Below, in pieces: positions 59,077 to 64,000 of a stretch of 64,000 nucleotides of DNA. Both the position numbers and the translations under genes were made by a program. Source of the DNA: Antedon mediterranea (taxonomy: Eukaryota > Echinodermata > Crinoidea > Comatulida > Antedonidae); assembly GCF_964355755.1 (NCBI RefSeq), contig NC_092677.1, positions 129,001 through 193,000 on the forward strand. The letters run 5' to 3'. Numbering within the stretch: the first letter of the stretch is position 1; each line of letters opens with the position of its first letter. The notes beneath the pieces are model-generated. The model had not been told where the DNA came from and searched no databases. It saw only the letters and a list, made by a program, of their open reading frames with translations.

Positions 59077-59743
59077 TATGTGATCGAAACATAAGTCGGA
59101 ATTGGACTGACGCGATTGATTTAATTGGGTATTTTTATTAATGTAATGATTCATTAAAAAATATAATACCGATACGCGTTTGGTATTGATCAATGGTGCA
59201 AAAAACCCTGAGAAATAATGTTATAACGCGATTTGGTGATTGCTTAGCAATAATACAACCCATATACTATTATTATAAATACCTATTACAAATGCATTCA
59301 TATAACTTTTCATCGCGAACCGAAAATGCATAAATGCTATTCTACAGACAGTAATTATATATTCAAAAGCCATATTATTATTATTATTATCAATACCTAA
59401 ATGCGATAGTAATAACCACATAAACATACATTATTCCCAATACAAGTGTGTGCGTTTAATTCTAGAAAGAAACGACTGTGCTGACAGGCCAATGACATAA
59501 ATCACAAGTAAAGTCCCAATTGTTCACTTGCGTTTTGATTGGCTGACCTATTATATTAGATTAATGAAGACTGTTCTTGCAACTGTCCAGTCAAAAAGTT
59601 ACGCGGCGTTTTTTGTAAGAAATATTTCTTGTTTAGTTTGTTTTCGGTTTGTTTCCGGTTTGTTTTCGGTTGTTTAGGGTTGTTTCCGGTTGTTTTCGGT
59701 TGTTTTCGGTTATTTTCGGTTGTTTTCGGTAATTAGACTGACC

Positions 59744-59955
59744 CGTTGTACTTAGGGCATGTAGTAGGGTCCGTTGTACTTAGGGCATGTAGTAGGGTCC
59801 GTTTAAATACTGTATTTGTTAGTTACTGAAAGTATTACGTTAAAATTAGATTTTTTTAAACTTTTTTGTTAATGATGTAGCCTACTAGATAGAGGGCCAG
59901 ATGTACAATATAATAGAGTCTAAATTTACCACTTTTTAGAGTTTTGTTGGTAAGA
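59744..59955. other. PSENEN 5' flank
   Basis: Two head-to-tail copies of about 28 bp (ACTTAGGGCATGTAGTAGGG) directly after the TIR element, then AT-rich leader sequence up to the ATG. The PSENEN promoter must be here or inside the element. Confidence 0.55.
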
Positions 59956-60698
59956 ATGGATCTTAAAAGAGTTTCAAATGAAGACAAATTGCAGCTATGC
60001 AAAACATACTACAAAGGTGAGTACAGTACAGATGTTTACATACTTTTTGTTTCGCTACAGAAAAGATATTATTTAAACTTTTATGGGTTAAAGGAGTGCT
60101 GTCGTGTTATTTCATTGAATAGTGTACAGGAGTCGGATGTATTATGTTTTATTGATTTCAAAATAACTTTCTTTACAGACTAAACACATACCAGAAGCTA
60201 AAGTATTTATAATACACCTATGATTTCTTTTCAGCTGGATTCCTTTTTCTTCCATTTCTTTGGCTTGTAAATTTTGTTTGGTTTTTCCGAGAAGCTTTCA
60301 CAAAACCTTCATTTGAGCAGCAGAAACAAATAAAGACATGTACGTAGACAGCTACACTTTAAAATACATCTTTTTTTTTCCATAACATATACTGAAATAA
60401 CAAATATCAACTGGTATAATATTGTTATAAATATTATTTATATGTTCACATACTTTTTTCATTGCTGGACTAATTTATTTACTGTATTTTGAATATGCAT
60501 TAATTTATACACATTTTATTCTGTTGTCAGTTAAAGTATTCTAATTATTATTTTTCAGATGTAATACGTTCACTAATAGGAACATCTATATGGATGGTAG
60601 TACTAATAACGTGGATCACAATATTTCAACTAAAAAGAGCCGAATGGGGTGAAACTGCTGACAAAATTTCATTTATTATTCCAAAGGGAATTCCTTAA
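59956..60698 (+). CDS. PSENEN: Presenilin enhancer 2 (PEN-2), gamma-secretase subunit
   Basis: Smallest subunit of gamma-secretase; it triggers presenilin endoproteolysis and stabilises the complex that cleaves Notch and APP. Exons: 59956-60016, 60235-60339, 60559-60698, in phase, 101 residues, the same length as human. Start [20 protein letters not shown] matches the family. Membrane stretches: [20 protein letters not shown] and [20 protein letters not shown]. The C-terminal DYLSF motif of vertebrates reads DKISF here, before IIPKGIP. AATAAA at 60883-60888 is a likely poly(A) signal. An upstream in-frame alternative start (59944, TTG) is not needed. Confidence 0.96.
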
Positions 60699-61121
60699 AT
60701 GTTTCTTAAATATTTAATTGTGCCTAGTCACATATTGGTATTGCCACACATTACAATGTACAAGTTTCCCTCAACAAAGCAAAAGTTAGTGAAGAATATT
60801 GAAGACGTTGTGTACAACAAGATTATAGTACTGAACATTGTTGACGTAACATTTATGCTAGAAAGAATTAACTGTAAATATCAATAAATTTCATATAACT
60901 ATCCGGGAGGCAGCCTTTGTGCTATAATATATTGTTTATGTTATATAGTATTACAGTATAGTTAAATAATGCAAATAATACTCTTGTTTGTAAATTCTGT
61001 ATTTAATACAACCATAAATTAATTTACAAATTCAACAACCATAAATGAATTGGTTCTTTCATTATTGTTCAATATACAATTTATACAATAGTAGTGTTCT
61101 ACTAATATATTTAAACATGTT
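60699..61121. other. Convergent 3' region of PSENEN and CFAP126
   Basis: The PSENEN 3' UTR with AATAAA at 60883, and the CFAP126 3' UTR from the right. No repeat or further frame of note. Confidence 0.55.
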
Positions 61122-62137
61122 TTAACATGCATCTTTCATAATGTGTTTATTCTGTGGAGGAGTTGTTGTCTTTGGTGGAGGTGATCCTGCTTTATTTGGA
61201 GATGGGTTCTCTGGCCGATGTTCCATGGGTGTATCGTTGTGGCATGGCGATGCTGCTGCACCCTAAATAAAACAAAATAAATTAAAGTTACACATGTAGC
61301 CTCTGGTGTATGTAAACTCGGCAATCAATTTATACAAATTTGAATGTGAATGAATGTTGGACTTACTTCTGTTTTGCCCGGAGAAATTGTTTTAGTTTTT
61401 TGCTGCGTTTGTTGCACTGTACATAAATACTTTGATTGCTCCATCGTCTTTGTTGCATTGCCAGGTATTTTTCTGGGCATATCCCATGTTCCTAAAAATT
61501 CACCCCACGGAGAAACTTGGGATCGTGAGACGCCAGGCAAAATATGGCCACGGTCGTTTGCTATAATTTGTGTGAAGCCATCGTATTGAGAGGGGTGCTG
61601 CAAAATAATTTTAAAATTGGTCAATTTAAAAACAATCATTCAAAACTAGGCCTATATTTATTAAAGAATCTGGTACACTGCTGGTTTGTACTTACTTCTT
61701 TGAATGTTTTTGGAATTTGCCAGTTTTGAAGTCGTTTGCTGTGAAAGGCATCATCATACTATAAGAAAATGAATATTAAATAATTTCATAAAATATATTA
61801 GCCTAAAATTATTATTAGTTACTAGGCCCATAAAATATGTACTACTACTGTAGGCCTGTAGTGTAGTAAAGACTATAGATAGAGGCCTATTTAATACAAA
61901 CTCACGCCATTCATTCATTTATAATTAATACTAATGATCTATACTATTACTACTAGGCCCTAGGCCTAGGCCTATAATAGGCTACCTGCTGCCTTTCTTT
62001 ACACTCTGTTTATTTAAACCACTTTAAGTTTAAGCCTACCTATTTTAGTAGGCCCTAGTTAATATTAATAAGCGTATATATAGGCTACTAGGCCTAGCTT
62101 TATTATTTACCTGGTTTGCATTAAAATGCGAAGACAT
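61122..62137 (-). CDS. CFAP126: Protein Flattop homologue (cilia- and flagella-associated protein 126)
   Basis: Axoneme and basal-body protein; in vertebrates it is a microtubule inner protein that helps position basal bodies in multiciliated cells. Exons: 62111-62137, 61696-61758, 61367-61597, 61122-61262, all phase 0, giving 153 residues (human 177). N-terminus MSSHFNANQYDDAFHSKRLQ then NWQIPK; core GFTQIIANDRGHILPGVSRS and SPWGEFLGTWDMPRKIPGN are the family signature. The C-terminal exon is proline- and lysine-rich, low in complexity and variable in the family. The gene converges on PSENEN and stands head to head with EIF3F, 1.6 kb away. Confidence 0.95.
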
Positions 62138-62321
62138 TTTTCAAGGAGTTATAATTGTTCTGACACTAGAAATTCCAACAGGCTGATGCTGACAGCAGAA
62201 CAACTGTGGTTTGGTGAGTGTGTGATTATGAGAATTGTTTACACTGGTTGTTGTTGCTAAGCACGACACAGTCTAGTACACGCGCTAGAGGGCCGTGGCC
62301 AATAAAAAGGTAGCATTTTAT
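62138..62321. promoter_or_regulatory. CFAP126 5' flank
   Basis: About 180 bp between the CFAP126 start and a LINE tail. It contains TTGTTGCTAAGCACGACA at 62250-62267, close in form to an X-box (RFX site, GTTGCCATGGCAAC type), as expected for a cilia gene. This is a weak match by eye. Confidence 0.3.
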
Positions 62322-62640
62322 TTATTTATTTGGAATTACACCTTTAGATCGGTGGCACACTTAGCACAAAGGTGCATCCTTCACAACATAAAATATAACA
62401 ATTAACAGAAAAGTAAAAAAGGCAAAAGCAACTATCAACCCCTATCCTACCCCCCCCCCCCCCCCAATTTACATCGATACATACAGTAGATCATTACTTT
62501 ACACAATGAATACAAAACAAGATATAGTAAAAGTGCATAAAATAAAATAAAATCAACTGATAAACACAGCTTATTACGAAAAACCCCCAACTCCTCCCCC
62601 CCCCCCCACTTTATTTCAATTTACTTAATGTAGCAATGTA
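62322..62640 (-). mobile_element. LINE 3' end fragment with (AAAT)n tail, second copy
   Basis: Same text as at 22997-23135 (minus strand ...CCGATCTAAAGGTGTAATTC then AAAT repeats), extending further right through two poly(C) runs (62450-62465, 62597-62607). Probably a 5'-truncated insertion. Confidence 0.65.
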
Positions 62641-62787
62641 GATAACATAGTTATTTAGTCATGGAATTCAGTGAATCATTTCGAAATTGCCATGCTTGTA
62701 GTATCTTTTACATATGATGGTTATTCGTGTCACAGAGTGAAAAAAAAGTTACAAGGGACGTTTGATATTAAATATGACGTATTTTAA

Positions 62788-63311
62788 TGATGTATTGTCC
62801 CTTTCACTAATTCCAAAAAAATAAAATATTTCGAAAAAAAAGTGGGTCATTTTGAAGTATCATAATAGTTATTAACTTTCACCAAAAATTAGTCGAAAAA
62901 AAACCCATTTAACTGAAATACAGACGTTTTTTTGTTCAAAAAATAACTTCCAGTCAAAGTTTTCGATCAAAACATATCTCATAATGCAACGTGCTTGTTT
63001 GGCTACTCTGTATGCATAATCATAAACTTCCTCGCGATCGGTGTGAAAATACCTTCTCTGCCGTGACGAGTTGTAAACAATTATAGCATCATGCATGCAT
63101 ACTCGTGGTTTTAAATCTTTGTTTACTTTCGCTCCCGACGATTTTCCAGACATGTAATCAAAATAAATTTACTGTTAATTACGTAAACTTGTTGTTTTTG
63201 GCTCAGATTTTCGACTTAAAGTTAATAACTTTAATATTACTTTGATGTGGCAAAATTTAATTTAGAATATTTTGACCTTCATTTTTTTGTGTTTCAAGGG
63301 ACAATACATCT
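62788..63311. mobile_element. TTAA-flanked non-autonomous element, copy 2
   Basis: The ends GATGTATTGTCCC and GGGACAATACATCT are flanked by TTAA (62784-62787, 63312-63315). It is 524 bp, in inverse orientation to the copy at 23274-23817. It contains a 93-codon minus-strand frame. Confidence 0.85.
62872..63153 (-). CDS. Small open frame inside a TTAA element, function unknown
   Basis: 93 codons starting MSGKSSGAKVNKDLKPRV, with RRYFHTDREEVYDYAYRVAK and a lysine- and arginine-rich first half. I do not recognise it. The other copy of the element (23274-23817) carries the same region with frameshifts and stops. It may be a fragment captured by the element, or chance. Confidence 0.3.
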   Translation of the reverse strand: MSGKSSGAKVNKDLKPRVCMHDAIIVYNSSRQRRYFHTDREEVYDYAYRVAKQARCIMRYVLIENFDWKLFFEQKNVCISVKWVFFRLIFGES

Positions 63312-63315
63312 TTAA

Positions 63316-63776
63316 TATGATTTGTCCCCCAAAAAACATGGGAAATGAAGATAAAATTAGAATTTGAATAGGCCGGCATTTTTCAGTTTGATAAAACCAT
63401 CAAAATTAATAATTTCACATAAAAAAAAATGTTTTTTAGGCTTTTTAGGTACATTTTTTTTAGCCATTATTTTAAAGTGAATAAAACTAACAATAACAAA
63501 ATGGCATATTCCAAAAATTATTTTTTCACAGGCAGGGGGACAATCATTTTGAAAAGCGTAAGAATGTTTGACGTTGTTATTGGTACAAAATGCTATCCTA
63601 ATACTAACATGAGCAATAATAACTTAAGAAATATAAGTGTTAGTGAGTTTTATAATGCGGAAAATTAAAGTTTCCTTCCGAAAAAAAGTATACTTTAGTA
63701 ATATTTAGTACATGTATAGAAAACTTACTACAGGTAGAGGGCGGCATCTATAATTGTTGCTATTGATTTATTAAAA
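63316..63776. other. EIF3F 5' flank
   Basis: AT-rich sequence with a 79-codon plus-strand frame at 63429-63668 that shows no recognisable domain. The promoter and 5' UTR of EIF3F should lie in the last 100-200 bp. Confidence 0.45.
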
Positions 63777-63885
63777 ATGGCGTCGATTGTAGAGTGCAGC
63801 GTGCACCCAGTTGTTTTGTTCACAATTGTAGATTCGTTTGAACGCCGTCAAGACCAACATGCCAGAGTAATTGGAACGTTACTTG
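63777..63885 (+). CDS. EIF3F: Eukaryotic translation initiation factor 3 subunit F, first exon (partial)
   Basis: MPN-domain subunit of eIF3. The exon encodes MASIVECSVHPVVLFTIVDS then FERRQDQHARVIGTLLG, the start of the MPN domain (human equivalent HPVVLASIVDSYERRNEG...RVIGTLLG). The N-terminal alanine/proline-rich extension of mammals is absent. The donor is either G|GTAAAC after 63885 or CAG|GTTGAC after 63893; the first joins better to the known continuation after TLLG. The rest of the gene is right of the window. Confidence 0.9.
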
Positions 63886-64000
63886 GTAAACAGGTTGACT
63901 TATTACATTTTAATGAAACTGTTTATTATTCAAAACATATGGTTTATTTTTAGTTAGGCCTAGGGCCTACTCCCTACCTTAATAAAGTAGACTAAACCAA

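Larger units (their letters stand above)
54195..59743. mobile_element. 5.5-kb TIR element with (CCGAAAACAA)n subterminal arrays
   Basis: The ends GGTCAGTCTAATTACCGAAA and its inverted copy are followed inward by tandem ACCGAAAACAACCGAAAACA-type units on the left (to about 54300) and the mirror type TTTTCGGTTG on the right (59640-59730). CGTTGTACT is duplicated at 54185-54193 and 59744-59752. A 9-bp duplication is usual for Mutator-like elements, which is an inference. No transposase frame is seen, so it is non-autonomous. It contains other repeats, including two MITEs and runs of C at 56206-56221 and of G at 56872-56886. Confidence 0.75.

Overview
The window is nuclear DNA from an intron-rich, AT-rich animal. 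It holds eight protein-coding genes, all recognisable orthologues of vertebrate genes, with GT-AG introns and frames that close across every join I made. The protein similarity, the dense TAGGCCTA-type clusters and the DNA-transposon, SINE and LINE load suggest a marine invertebrate deuterostome, perhaps an echinoderm. The class is my inference and cannot be proven from this sequence.

Layout: (1) about 935-12851, minus strand: the first 19 coding exons of MEGF8 (CUB, EGF, kelch and PSI domains); the gene runs off the left edge. (2) 14949-21783, minus: complete COG8, 13 exons, with a 100-N assembly gap in one intron. (3) 25569-29802, minus: complete ARCN1 (delta-COP). (4) about 31-42.6 kb: gene-free block with TAGGCCTA clusters, an 825-bp TIR element and a very large AT-rich satellite in two opposite orientations. 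(5) 42980-44448, plus: ZNF511, converging on (6) U2AF1, 45033-48701, minus. (7) 48.7-59.7 kb: a 2.9-kb inverted repeat with tandem-repeat arms, a dead LINE reverse transcriptase and a 5.5-kb TIR element. (8) 59956-60698, plus: PSENEN, converging on (9) CFAP126/Flattop, 61122-62137, minus. (10) 63777 to the right edge, plus: first exon of EIF3F.

The genes do not form one pathway. COG8 (Golgi tethering) and ARCN1 (COPI coat) both serve Golgi traffic. U2AF1 and PSENEN stand head to head here, as U2AF1L4 and PSENEN do in human, so this may be an old linkage now stretched by mobile DNA.

The most unusual signal is a set of minisatellites built from exon ends. In COG8 exon 6, MEGF8 exon 19 and MEGF8 exon 16 the repeat unit contains the last coding bases plus the 5' splice site. 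In COG8 exon 13 it contains the stop codon. Several other arrays start within tens of bases of a splice donor. No CRISPR array, rRNA gene or convincing functional tRNA was seen.
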